From an uncultured bacterium (GTDB taxonomy: Bacteria; Bacillota; Clostridia; Lachnospirales; Lachnospiraceae), in contig CANPIC010000032.1 of assembly GCA_947574055.1 (NCBI GenBank), positions 1 through 34,330 on the forward strand: DNA of 34,330 bases. The letters are read 5' to 3'. Made by a program: the position numbers and the translations under genes. How positions within the stretch are numbered: position 1 is the first letter of the stretch; the number at the start of each line of letters is the position of its first letter. Positions 6,832-14,989 of this stretch are shown piece by piece. A model generated the notes under the pieces. The model had not been told where the DNA came from and did no database searches. It saw only the letters and a list, made by a program, of their open reading frames with translations.

Positions 6832-8661
6832 TTATTTTTTGAGTACGGAAACTCCTGTATCTGTCACAGCGCCGCCAAGAGAAGTTCCCTCCAGTGCCTG
6901 CACACATGCTTCCACACCTTTTGCACCCATCACATCCGGGTTCTGTGCCATGGCGCAAAGCAGATATCCGTCATCTATCAGTCCCAGAATCGCATCTGAT
7001 TTGTCAAAGCCCACGCCGATGATATCGGATTTGCCAGATGCCTTGATGGCATTGCCCACGCCGGTGGTAGATCCTTCATTGGTGCCATAGATCCCCACTA
7101 CCCCTTGTGTTATATAGTTCTCTGCAATGCTCTGCGATTTCGCTGCATCGCCTTCTCCGTACTGTGTCTCCAGCAAATTATAGGAAGAGCCCTCAAACGC
7201 CTCGCGGAAACCTGCTTCACGCTGTACAGCAGAATCTGTCGCCGCGCTTACATTGACGATACCGATATCGCCGGATGTTACCCCTGCCGCTTCCAGTGCG
7301 GTCAGAAGCTGTTCCCCTGCCGTCTTGCCGGCTGCCTTGTTGTCTGTAGAGAATGTAGCTTCTGCTTCCACATTGGCCGGTGAGTCCACATAGACAATCT
7401 TAATGCCTGCCGAAATCGCTTCCTGCAATGCCGAAGATATGGCATCCGGCCCATTAGCCGCTATCATAATGGCATTACAGCCACTTGCTACCGCATTGTT
7501 GATACACTCGATCTGCTGTGCGTCGTCTTTGATATTGGGAGACATAAAGGTAACTTCCACCCCAAGTTCCTCTGCCTTTGCCTGCGCCCCTTCATTGAGT
7601 GTTACCCAGTGCTGGTCAACCGAGTCCATGGTGATCAGTGCGATCTTCCATGCCTGGCTTGCTTTTACATCAGACGCAGCAGTCTCTTCTGCTGCACTGC
7701 CGCTTGCCGCTGCTGCATCAAGGACAGAAACGCCGGTATCGGTTACTTTACCGCCAAGGGATTCTCCGTTTACTGCCGCAACCGCTGCCTTTACCCCTTC
7801 ATATCCCATTACATCCGGGTTCTGCGCCATCGCGCAAAGCAGATATCCGTCACTGATCAGCCCCAGGATCGCATCGGACTTGTCAAAGCCCACGCCGATG
7901 ATCTCGGCTTTGCCGGATGCTTTGATGGCATTGCCCACACCAGTGGTAGATCCTTCATTGGTACCGTAGATACCCACTACTCCCTGCGTGATATAATTCT
8001 CTGCAATACTCTGGGATTTTGCCGCGTCGCCCTCTCCATACTGGGTTTCCAGCAGGTTAAAGGAAGAGCCTTCAAACGCCTCGCGGAAGCCCGCTTCGCG
8101 CTGTACTGCAGAATCTGTCGCTGCACTTACATTGACGATACCGATATCACCGGATGTTACCCCTGCTGCATCCAGCGCCGCCAGCATCTGCTCACCAGCC
8201 GTCTTGCCGGCTGCCTTATTATCTGTGGAGAATGTGGCTTCTGCCTCTACATTGGCCGGCGAATCCACATAGACAATCTTAATACCTGCCGAAATCGCTT
8301 CCTGCAATGCCGAAGATATGGCATCCGGTCCGTTTGCTGCTATCATAATGGCATTGTATCCGCCTGCCACCGCATTGTTGATACATTCGATCTGCTGTGC
8401 GTCATCTTTGATATTGGGGGACATAAAGGTAACTTCCACCCCAAGTTCCTGCGCCGCTTTCTGCGCGCCCTCATTCAGTGTGACCCAGTGCTGGTCTACG
8501 GAATCCATAGTGATCAGCGCGATTTTGGCGCTGGCACTGCCGCTGTCGGCTGCAGCGCCTGATGATGCGGGTTCTGCCGGTGTTGCCTGTTTTCCGCAGC
8601 CGGTAAGAGCCGCCGCAAGCATAGTCATGCAGCTTAGCATAGCTAAAATTTTCTTTTTCAT
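6832..8661 (-). CDS. Sugar-binding lipoprotein with two tandem near-identical periplasmic-binding domains
   Basis: A 609-residue lipoprotein (usual family length is about 320-350). A signal peptide ends in LTGC with lipid-attachment Cys22, followed by an Ala/Ser-rich linker. Binding domain 1 covers about 46-314, a 24-residue Ala/Ser/Glu linker follows, and binding domain 2 covers about 339-607. Both are Peripla_BP_4 (RbsB-like) domains starting KIALITMDSVDQHW. I count about 20 differences over 269 residues. The spacing is exactly 293 residues. The ATG at 8661 is chosen for AGGAGGAAAGGT directly upstream; the open frame extends to a GTG at 8724 without a site. It is the last gene of ABC system 1 and probably delivers sugar to the permease at 8969-9985. 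The ligand is not readable from sequence; the nearby fructokinase suggests a ketose (weak inference). Confidence 0.93.
   Translation of the reverse strand: MKKKILAMLSCMTMLAAALTGCGKQATPAEPASSGAAADSGSASAKIALITMDSVDQHWVTLNEGAQKAAQELGVEVTFMSPNIKDDAQQIECINNAVAGGYNAIMIAANGPDAISSALQEAISAGIKIVYVDSPANVEAEATFSTDNKAAGKTAGEQMLAALDAAGVTSGDIGIVNVSAATDSAVQREAGFREAFEGSSFNLLETQYGEGDAAKSQSIAENYITQGVVGIYGTNEGSTTGVGNAIKASGKAEIIGVGFDKSDAILGLISDGYLLCAMAQNPDVMGYEGVKAAVAAVNGESLGGKVTDTGVSVLDAAAASGSAAEETAASDVKASQAWKIALITMDSVDQHWVTLNEGAQAKAEELGVEVTFMSPNIKDDAQQIECINNAVASGCNAIMIAANGPDAISSALQEAISAGIKIVYVDSPANVEAEATFSTDNKAAGKTAGEQLLTALEAAGVTSGDIGIVNVSAATDSAVQREAGFREAFEGSSYNLLETQYGEGDAAKSQSIAENYITQGVVGIYGTNEGSTTGVGNAIKASGKSDIIGVGFDKSDAILGLIDDGYLLCAMAQNPDVMGAKGVEACVQALEGTSLGGAVTDTGVSVLKK
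6841..7647 (-). repeat. Internal duplication, copy 2 (C-terminal binding domain)
   Basis: Second copy of the 879-base-period in-gene duplication; its partner is 7720-8526. Protein identity is about 92 percent by eye. DNA identity is patchy: the first 15 codons differ at six positions, all silent, whereas a stretch near 7408-7450 matches 8287-8329 base for base. Confidence 0.9.
7720..8526 (-). repeat. Internal duplication, copy 1 (N-terminal binding domain)
   Basis: First copy of the duplicated binding domain, offset 879 bases from 6841-7647. The Ala/Ser-rich linker coded at 7648-7719 joins the two copies and keeps the frame. Confidence 0.9.
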
Positions 8662-8680
8662 ACCTTTCCTCCTATTAATA

Positions 8681-8903
8681 GTTCCGCAGCCTTCCTCCCG
8701 ATGCCCTTCCTGCGATAAATTCACGTCCGCCTATGCGTCCGTTCATTTATCCTGGCCTCGTTCGCAAGTCTGCTGTTTAGTTCCGCAGCCTTCCTCCCGA
8801 TGCCCTTCCTGCGATAAATTCACGTCCGCCTATGCGTCCGTTCATTTATCCTGGCCTCGTCCGCAAGTCTGCTGTTTAGTTCCGCAGCCTTCCTCCCGAT
8901 GCC
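8681..8903. repeat. 99-bp tandem repeat, two full copies and a 25-bp partial
   Basis: Copies run 8681-8779, 8780-8878 and a partial 8879-8903. I see one mismatch between the full copies (CTCGTTCGC against CTCGTCCGC). The repeat fills most of the 307-base gap between permease and binding protein. On the minus strand each unit ends with the purine-rich GGGAGGAAGG, which resembles the true ribosome site of the binding-protein gene, next to a CTGCGG that can pair with an upstream CGCAG. Each full unit also contains a 22-codon frame from ATG to AAC. I would not call it a gene, because its site is poorly spaced. Role unknown. Confidence 0.9.
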
Positions 8904-8968
8904 TGCGGTTGTTTTTATAACGATCCGCGTCCTGCGGTTTCGTCCCTGCGTAGATTTGGAAAATGCAT

Positions 8969-9985
8969 TTATTTTGCTTTTTTCTTTCCGAACTCTCCGT
9001 TTCGTATTACAACGTCCAGAAGTACCGCTGCCACCACGATGATGCCGATCACCACACGCTGAATACCGACCTGAGCACCGATCATATTAAGGCCGTTTTC
9101 CAGTGTCTGCCATACAGCCGCGCCCGCCAGTGTGCCGAGCAGGATACCGGTCCCGCCCAGGGGCGATACGCCGCCGATAACGCCGGCTGCCACGCCGTAC
9201 ATCTCATACATGTTACCTGCTTCCATATTTCCCATACTTGCCTGTGCGCAAAGGATCAGTCCCACCATACAGGAGCAGACAGCGCTGACAAGATAGGCTT
9301 TTGTCGTCGTCGCCACCACATTGACACCGGAGAGTTTTGCCGCATCTATGTTGGAACCGATGGCATAAATATGTCGTCCTGTCCTTGTCTTGGAAAGCAG
9401 GAAGAAAAAGATCACAAACATAATCATGGCAATCCAGAATGTATTGTAAATCCCCAGTGTGGTGCCATAATAAAAGAAATTCTGGAAGCTGTCCCCTGCC
9501 TCTTTGCCGATTCCGGTGGCAATGGCATCTGTATTTCTGTTACTGTTCACCATATAGGCGATCCCTCTTGTGACGAACATGGTGCCCAGTGTGGCAATAA
9601 ACGGCGGCAGTTTAAACTTTCCTACCAGATAACCATTGATCACTCCCACAACGATGCAGCTTGCCAGCGCTACCACAATGGCAATGACCGGGCTGACGCC
9701 TCTTGTCATCAGTGTGGCCGCTATCATGGCACTCATGCCCACCATCGAGCCGATGGACAAATCAATGTTGCCCGTAATCAGTACATAACTCTGCGCAATA
9801 CCGATCAAAAGATATTTGGACATGGAGCGGAGCAGATTGGAAATATTCTGTCCGGAAAACACGGCAGAATTAATCAGTCCGAATGCCGCGTATATGATAA
9901 TCAGCCCCACAAAAGCCGTCAAGGCAGCTCCCATCCCTCTGATTCCCAGAAGTCTTTTCAAAGGACTTTGTTTTTTACTGTTCAT
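8969..9985 (-). CDS. Sugar ABC transporter permease, RbsC family (system 1)
   Basis: A 338-residue inner-membrane permease (BPD_transp_2) with eight to ten hydrophobic segments. Family motifs are visible: TGNIDLSIGSMVGMSA, and the cytoplasmic EAA-like loop near GRHIYAIGSNIDAAKLSGV that contacts the ATPase. The ATG at 9985 follows GGGAGGAAGAGAC; an in-frame ATG at 10006 overlaps this site and is rejected. It lies 50 bases after the ATPase stop and before the 99-bp repeats. It should form a homodimer with the ATPase at 10036-11547 and receive sugar from the double-domain lipoprotein. Confidence 0.94.
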   Translation of the reverse strand: MNSKKQSPLKRLLGIRGMGAALTAFVGLIIIYAAFGLINSAVFSGQNISNLLRSMSKYLLIGIAQSYVLITGNIDLSIGSMVGMSAMIAATLMTRGVSPVIAIVVALASCIVVGVINGYLVGKFKLPPFIATLGTMFVTRGIAYMVNSNRNTDAIATGIGKEAGDSFQNFFYYGTTLGIYNTFWIAMIMFVIFFFLLSKTRTGRHIYAIGSNIDAAKLSGVNVVATTTKAYLVSAVCSCMVGLILCAQASMGNMEAGNMYEMYGVAAGVIGGVSPLGGTGILLGTLAGAAVWQTLENGLNMIGAQVGIQRVVIGIIVVAAVLLDVVIRNGEFGKKKAK

Positions 9986-10035
9986 GTCTCTTCCTCCCTC
10001 TATCATAACAGCGCGGATATCTTCCCCATTACCCG

Positions 10036-11547
10036 TTAATTGCTGCCGATATTTTTATTTTCAAACGAAGTGGCCAGCGTCAGAATCTCATTTTGGGTCG
10101 TATCCTCTGCCATCACTTCTCCTGTGATCCTTCCGTCACACATCACGATAATCCGGTCGGCGATCCCCATGACTTCCGGCATTTCCGAAGAAACGAACAT
10201 AACGGCGATCCCCTGTTTTTTCAGTTCATTCATCAGGTGGTAAATCTCCACCTTCGCTCCTACGTCGATTCCTCTGGTCGGTTCGTCAAAGATAACTACC
10301 CGGGAGTCTCTGGCCAGCCACTTCCCTACCACGACTTTCTGCTGGTTTCCTCCCGACAGATTGCCGGAATCCACTTCCACATCCGGTGTCTTGATCCGCA
10401 GATCCTGTACTGCCTTATCACACAGATCCTGCTCCTTCTGGCTGTTTACCACACCCAGTTTATTACAGATCAGATCCAGATTGGGCAGCGCCAGATTATG
10501 CCGGATACTCAGTTTTGTACACAGGCCGTCTTTTTTGCGGTCCTCCGGTGCCAGTACCACACCATTTCTGATGGCATCCATGGGATTGTTTATGTTCACT
10601 TCTTTGCCGTCCACAAAGATTTCGCCGCTTTCTCTGGCATCCACCCCGAATATGGCACGGGTCGTCTCGGTTCTCCCGGCTCCCATCAGTCCTGCAAAAC
10701 CGACAATCTCTCCGGCATAAACCGAAAAATTGATATCCCGCACCAGTTTGCCGGCATTGAGATTTCTGACTTCAAAGATTTTCTTTCCTTTTTCGCACGT
10801 CACCCGGGGGAACTTTTCCTTAATCTCTCGTCCTACCATATGAGCGATGATCTGATCCATCGTTGCATCCTTAAAATGCATATCCGTAATATACTGACCA
10901 TCCCGCATGATCGTAACCCGATCCACAATATGCTGCAGTTCTTCCAGCCGGTGAGATATGTATACGATGCCACGCCCTTCCGCTTTCAGCTTATGAATAA
11001 TGCGAAACAGATCATCAATTTCCTTGGATGTCAGCGCCGATGTCGGCTCATCCATAATCAGAATCCTTGCATTGATGGAAAGTGCTTTGGCGATCTCTAC
11101 CATTTGCTGCTTGGAAACCGGCAGATCTCCCACGGTCTGTCGGGGATCAATGTCAATGCGCAGATCCTGCAGGATTGCGCCTGCTTCCTCTTCCATCCTG
11201 GCATTGTCCAGCGCCAGCCTGCCGCTCACCTCTCTGCCCAGAAACATATTCTCTGTCACCGACAGATGCCTGCACATATTCAGTTCCTGATGGATAATGG
11301 CAACCCCCGCTTCCTGCGCCTGTTTCGGTGTCAGATCCCCATACTCTTTTCCGAAAATCTCCATCGTACCGCTGTCTCTTGTGTACACGCCGCTGAGCAC
11401 CTTCATCAGCGTGGATTTTCCGGCTCCGTTTTCCCCCAGCAGCGCCATGACTTCCCCGGAACGCAGTTCAAAATTCACATGATCCAGCGCCTTTACTCCC
11501 GGAAAGCTCTTACAGATATCTTTCATGGATACTATTACTTCGTTCAT
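10036..11547 (-). CDS. Sugar ABC transporter ATPase, RbsA/MglA family (system 1)
   Basis: A 503-residue fused double ATPase. Cassette 1 has an intact Walker [10 protein letters not shown] (38-46), an LPVSKQQ signature variant usual in this family, Walker B ILIMDEPTSAL and switch YISHRLEE. Cassette 2 has the family-typical altered P-loop GLMGAGRTE, signature LSGGNQQKV and Walker [15 protein letters not shown]. It powers import with the permease downstream. The ATG follows AAGGGGTGAAGGG. It is the first gene of the system-1 operon, unlike the other two importers here, which start with the binding protein. It is a useful intact comparison for the degenerate homologue at 1314-2804. Confidence 0.95.
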   Translation of the reverse strand: MNEVIVSMKDICKSFPGVKALDHVNFELRSGEVMALLGENGAGKSTLMKVLSGVYTRDSGTMEIFGKEYGDLTPKQAQEAGVAIIHQELNMCRHLSVTENMFLGREVSGRLALDNARMEEEAGAILQDLRIDIDPRQTVGDLPVSKQQMVEIAKALSINARILIMDEPTSALTSKEIDDLFRIIHKLKAEGRGIVYISHRLEELQHIVDRVTIMRDGQYITDMHFKDATMDQIIAHMVGREIKEKFPRVTCEKGKKIFEVRNLNAGKLVRDINFSVYAGEIVGFAGLMGAGRTETTRAIFGVDARESGEIFVDGKEVNINNPMDAIRNGVVLAPEDRKKDGLCTKLSIRHNLALPNLDLICNKLGVVNSQKEQDLCDKAVQDLRIKTPDVEVDSGNLSGGNQQKVVVGKWLARDSRVVIFDEPTRGIDVGAKVEIYHLMNELKKQGIAVMFVSSEMPEVMGIADRIIVMCDGRITGEVMAEDTTQNEILTLATSFENKNIGSN

Positions 11548-11589
11548 CCCTTCACCCCTTCTTTGTCAGCCTTCCTGTTCTTACTGTTA

Positions 11590-11655
11590 AGTATAGCAAA
11601 ACCTCCTGTTTCCGAAAGGGGGGTAATTTTTGGTTTTGATGGGGGATTTTATATA
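11590..11655 (-). promoter_or_regulatory. Promoter of ABC system 1 with upstream direct repeats
   Basis: An extended -10 (TGCTATACT; hexamer at 11590-11595) has no recognisable -35 at the right spacing. Directly upstream are two direct repeats, read on the plus strand as GGGGG(TA)ATTTT: 11618-11630 and 11641-11650, about two helical turns apart. A weak -35 with adjacent direct repeats fits activation by an AraC-type regulator such as the one at 5099-6688 (inference). Confidence 0.5.
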
Positions 11656-11754
11656 TTTTCCGAATTTTATTGTATACATTGAAGGGATAAATGCAATTTT
11701 AAGAAAAGACTTTCGACAATATGCACAAAAAGAAGCAACTGCATCATCGCCTGC

Positions 11755-11789
11755 ATAAAAAGAACAGCTCAAATAGATGGGCTGTTCTT
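11755..11789 (-). terminator. Terminator after the fructokinase-like gene
   Basis: Arms AAGAACAGC (11760-11768) and GCTGTTCTT (11781-11789) form a 9-bp stem, followed on the minus strand by TTTTTATG. Together with the promoter at 11590-11655 it accounts for most of the 364-base gap 11548-11911; no gene is evident in that gap. Confidence 0.7.
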
Positions 11790-11911
11790 TGTTGTTCTGT
11801 CTGTTTGTAACAGGGCAGCTTATGTGAATGTCATACTGTTTGCGACTGCTTCTTTTCCTCACGATAGGCACCCTGCGTTTGGTATCTGTTTCTGCTGTAA
11901 AGCACTGCCTG

Positions 11912-12880
11912 TCACCGGCCGGCGATATACGCTTCCACTTCCGCCTTCTCCGGCATCACTTTCAGCGCCCCCCGTCTGGTGGTAATCAGACTGGAAGCAC
12001 CGTTGGCAAAGGTCAGCATCTCCTTCAGCCCTTCCTCTGTCAGTCCTGCGAGGCCGTGCTCCAGTACATAATTCAGAATACACGCACAGAAGGTATCTCC
12101 CGCACCGGTCGTCTCAATCGTATGCGGATTCAGAAACGGCTTCGCCTCCACCTTCAGATCTTCATAATATGCCACACTGCCTTCTTTTCCCAGGGTGGTC
12201 AGCATCAGCCTGATATTGCCGTAATGCTCTCTGATCCACTGCGCCCCGGCTTCCACCGTATCACACCCGGATACAAACAGCACTTCATCATCCGATATCT
12301 TTAAAATATCACACTGTCCCATGCCATACAGGATCTGCTCTTTGGCATCCTCCAGACTCTTCCAGAGAGGCGGGCGCAGATTCGGATCAAAAGATAGCAA
12401 GATACCGTTTTCCTTTGCTATCTGCAGGCCCTTCTTCGTCGCCTCCCGCACACCTTCATGCGTCATCGAAAGCGTGCCAAAATGGAAAATTTCCGTCTCC
12501 CGGATCATTTCCTCTTTTACTTCAGAGGCATGCAGCATCATGTCAGCACCCGGATTTCTGTAAAATGCAAAATCCCGGTCTCCGTCCTCAGCCGTATGTA
12601 CAAAGGCAAGCGTGGTGCGTACTTCCTCATCCATATACAGACTTTCCGTTCCAATCCCCAGTTCATCCAGTACCTTTTTCAGCATCACGCCGAACTGGTC
12701 TTTTCCCACCTTGCCCATAAAAGCGGTCTTCTTGCCCAGCTTGTTAAGCATGGCCAGTACATTACAGGGTGCCCCACCGGGATTCGCCTCAAACAGCGGG
12801 TTCCCCTGACTGCTGATTGCATTTTCCGTAAAATCAATCAAAAGTTCTCCCAACGCCACCACATCATATTTCTTTGCCAT
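11912..12880 (-). CDS. PfkB-family carbohydrate kinase, probably fructokinase
   Basis: A 322-residue cytoplasmic sugar kinase of the ribokinase/PfkB superfamily. The N-terminal GELLIDF and NPGGAPCNVLAMLNKLG match the substrate-site signature of ScrK-like fructokinases. The C-terminal ETTGAGDTFCACIL carries the anion hole and the catalytic base Asp of GAGD. Length is normal. It probably phosphorylates fructose to fructose 6-phosphate; a related ketose or nucleoside cannot be excluded from sequence alone. The ATG follows AGGAGG by 8 bases. It has its own promoter and terminator and lies between ABC system 1 and cassette A, which suggests it uses a sugar imported by one of them. Confidence 0.9.
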   Translation of the reverse strand: MAKKYDVVALGELLIDFTENAISSQGNPLFEANPGGAPCNVLAMLNKLGKKTAFMGKVGKDQFGVMLKKVLDELGIGTESLYMDEEVRTTLAFVHTAEDGDRDFAFYRNPGADMMLHASEVKEEMIRETEIFHFGTLSMTHEGVREATKKGLQIAKENGILLSFDPNLRPPLWKSLEDAKEQILYGMGQCDILKISDDEVLFVSGCDTVEAGAQWIREHYGNIRLMLTTLGKEGSVAYYEDLKVEAKPFLNPHTIETTGAGDTFCACILNYVLEHGLAGLTEEGLKEMLTFANGASSLITTRRGALKVMPEKAEVEAYIAGR

Positions 12881-12908
12881 CCGTCAGTCCTCCTATTGCG
12901 TTTTTTTT

Positions 12909-12937
12909 ATTGTAATACAAGTAAGCAGGGGAAACAA
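12909..12937 (-). promoter_or_regulatory. Promoter of the fructokinase-like gene with overlapping palindrome
   Basis: On the minus strand TTGTTT (12932-12937), a 17-base spacer and TACAAT (12909-12914) make a good housekeeping promoter. The -10 overlaps an 11-base palindrome (TTGTA-A-TACAA, 12910-12920), which could be a repressor site. The start codon is about 29 bases from the -10. Confidence 0.65.
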
Positions 12938-13004
12938 GGTAATATTTAACACAATCTGTCTGCGCACTGCAGCCGCGGCACATTCGCTTCCCGGTGCAGG
13001 CCGC

Positions 13005-14318
13005 CTACCTCCGCAGATACTTTCCGATCTGCCTCTGCAAAATCCGCATGGAATTGTCTATATTGTCATCATCCTCAATCATCCTGCTGATCTCGTTATC
13101 CGCCATCACCAGAGCGTCCGCATATTTGGGAAATTTGGGTGTGACAATACCGTTTTCAATCACATCACTGACCAGATTATTGTCGATGAATTTCTCATTC
13201 TTCTCCATATCGGCCTGCAGGATTTCTTCTGTTTCTTTGGAGATTGTGACATCGCGCAGTACCGAAACTCCCTGAGAATAGCGGAACAGATCCATCTGGA
13301 TCTCTTCGTCATATGTCAGCAGCTTCAGAAATTCCCATGCCAGCTCTTCCTGCTTCGTATGATTGCTGATCCCTATCAGCAGTGTGTTGATCACGGAAGT
13401 ATTGCCGCCTTCCGTTCCCGCCGGCAGGGTAATGCAGTCCCACTGGAATTTTGTATACTTTTTGATTTTATAAGGATACGTCTTGTAAGTCCTGTATTCG
13501 GTAAACGGGAGCGGCATAAAAGCCACATTGCCACTGTCAAAATCGTCTTTTGTCACTTTCTGCATCTGGTTTAGATCTGTGATCTGCTTGGCAAAGCGGA
13601 CGGCTTCCACCACCTTTTCGTCATTGAAATAGCTTTCCGTACCGTTTTCGTCAAACAATCTGGCCCCGTTGGAGTAGGCAGCTTCCATCCAGCCATAATT
13701 GTAGGTGCCAAACTGGTCCAGCAAACCGTCTCCATCCCTGTCCTTTGTCACCTGGCTGCTGATCTGATACAGATCGTCCCAGGTCCAGTCATTGTCCGGC
13801 ACTTCCAGTCCCTCCCGGTTCAAAAGTGACTTATTGACAAACATCAGCGTAGGCACAGTCTCATAGGGCAGGGCATATTGTCTGCCGCCGTACTGCCCCG
13901 CCTGCAGCGCGGTAGAATAATAGTTCTCTTTGGAAAAAACCGGGTCTGACATCATCAGCTGTTCGAGATCTTTCATCACACCGATCTCTGCAAACTGATT
14001 GAAATCCTCTCCCAGTACCATAAAGACATCCGGTTCCCTGCCCCGCAAAAGCTGATTGGAAAACCACTCTGCATAATCTTCTTTGCGGATCCCACTGTAG
14101 TAATGGACTTTGACATTTTTATGCGCCGCCTCAAACTTTTCCACTGCCTTGTCGATGATCACATAACTGTTGGCATTGGCCACATCCCAATTACTCCCTG
14201 CAAAGATGCCCACTTCCAGTACTGTCACCTGGCGGCTGCGCCAGATTCCCATTCCTGCCAGCAACGCCAGCATACAGAAAATACCTGCCGCTGCTGCGAT
14301 TTTCTTTTTTCTGTTCAT
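13005..14318 (-). CDS. Membrane-anchored extracellular solute-binding protein, family 1 (cassette A)
   Basis: A 437-residue protein of the family-1 (MalE-like) binding-protein fold. The N-terminal helix (about 7-25) has no lipobox cysteine and no clear signal-peptidase site, so the protein is probably held by an uncleaved anchor. Family features include the PDVFMVLGEDF segment, the PYETVPTLMFVNKSLL hinge region and a calcium-type DxDxDG loop at 193-204. Its ATG overlaps the regulator stop as ATGA, so translation is coupled. It is the last gene of cassette A and there is no family-1 permease nearby. It therefore looks like a sensor or co-receptor for the kinase rather than a transport component (inference). 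It is unrelated in fold family to the lipoprotein at the other end of the cassette. Confidence 0.9.
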   Translation of the reverse strand: MNRKKKIAAAAGIFCMLALLAGMGIWRSRQVTVLEVGIFAGSNWDVANANSYVIIDKAVEKFEAAHKNVKVHYYSGIRKEDYAEWFSNQLLRGREPDVFMVLGEDFNQFAEIGVMKDLEQLMMSDPVFSKENYYSTALQAGQYGGRQYALPYETVPTLMFVNKSLLNREGLEVPDNDWTWDDLYQISSQVTKDRDGDGLLDQFGTYNYGWMEAAYSNGARLFDENGTESYFNDEKVVEAVRFAKQITDLNQMQKVTKDDFDSGNVAFMPLPFTEYRTYKTYPYKIKKYTKFQWDCITLPAGTEGGNTSVINTLLIGISNHTKQEELAWEFLKLLTYDEEIQMDLFRYSQGVSVLRDVTISKETEEILQADMEKNEKFIDNNLVSDVIENGIVTPKFPKYADALVMADNEISRMIEDDDNIDNSMRILQRQIGKYLRR

Positions 14319-14989
14319 ATACGATCCGGCTTTCTCATGCTGACTCCGGTCTGTACCGCCCAGATAGCAAGCTGTGTCCGATCCCGCAGTCCCAGTTTAT
14401 TGAGGATAGTACTCAGATAGTTGCGCACGGTTCCCTCTGACAGGCTCAGACTGCCCGCCACTTCTTTGTTGGAAGCACCATAGCCCACCTGTTCGATAAT
14501 CTTCCATTCCGTTTTCGTCAGTTCCTTTTCCTGCTGCTCATCCACCTGGATAGTATAATCAGCCTTGGCCATCCGCGAAAAAAGTTTCACTACTTTTGTG
14601 GCAATATCCGGGTTGATCATAGCCGCCCCACTGTACACCATACGAATGGCTTCTGCCAATTCATCCATGGATACTCCCTTCAGCAGATAACCGCTGGCAC
14701 CAAATTTGAGCGCGTCATAGACAAACTCATCGTCGTCAAACGTGGTGAGAATGATAATCTTCACCTCTGGATGATTTTCCTTGATAATCTTCGTACACTG
14801 CACCCCATCCATTTTAGGCATACGGATATCCATCAATATCACATCCGGCACCTCCCTGCGGATACAGCGGATCACTTCCTGTCCGTCCGCCGCCACATCC
14901 AGCACCTGCAAATCTTCTTTGGTATCCAGTACGATCCGCAGGCTCTGGCGGATCAGCTCCTGGTCGTCTGCAATCAATACTTTAATCAT
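14315..14989 (-). CDS. Response regulator, NarL/LuxR family (cassette A)
   Basis: A 224-residue regulator. The receiver domain has ADDQ (7-10), phospho-acceptor Asp54 in LMDIRMPKMDG and a lysine in YLLKGVS. The C-terminal LuxR-type helix-turn-helix includes NKEVAGSLSLSEGTVRNYLS. The ATG at 14989 follows GGGGAG by about 8 bases; the frame is open to 15064 without a better site. It overlaps the kinase stop by 8 bases upstream and the binding-protein start by 4 bases downstream. Its likely target is ABC system 2, where paired TGACA-N2-TGTCA dyads lie upstream of the promoter (inference). Confidence 0.95.
   Translation of the reverse strand: MIKVLIADDQELIRQSLRIVLDTKEDLQVLDVAADGQEVIRCIRREVPDVILMDIRMPKMDGVQCTKIIKENHPEVKIIILTTFDDDEFVYDALKFGASGYLLKGVSMDELAEAIRMVYSGAAMINPDIATKVVKLFSRMAKADYTIQVDEQQEKELTKTEWKIIEQVGYGASNKEVAGSLSLSEGTVRNYLSTILNKLGLRDRTQLAIWAVQTGVSMRKPDRI

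Noticed and set aside
8675..8845. 22-codon mini frames within each 99-bp repeat as a repeated leader peptide
   Set aside because: The AGGA is only three bases from the ATG and the peptide has no known pattern; kept as a remark under the repeat.
8681..8903. CRISPR array
   Set aside because: Units are head-to-tail 99-bp copies with no short-repeat and unique-spacer alternation.
8318..8920. Forward-strand frame containing a repeated peptide
   Set aside because: The repetition only reflects the 99-bp DNA repeat, and the frame is antisense to the binding-protein gene.
10093..11682. Forward-strand open frame of 529 codons
   Set aside because: It is antisense to the system-1 ATPase, with His/Gln/Phe-rich, low-quality composition and no ribosome site. 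It arises from codon bias of the real gene.
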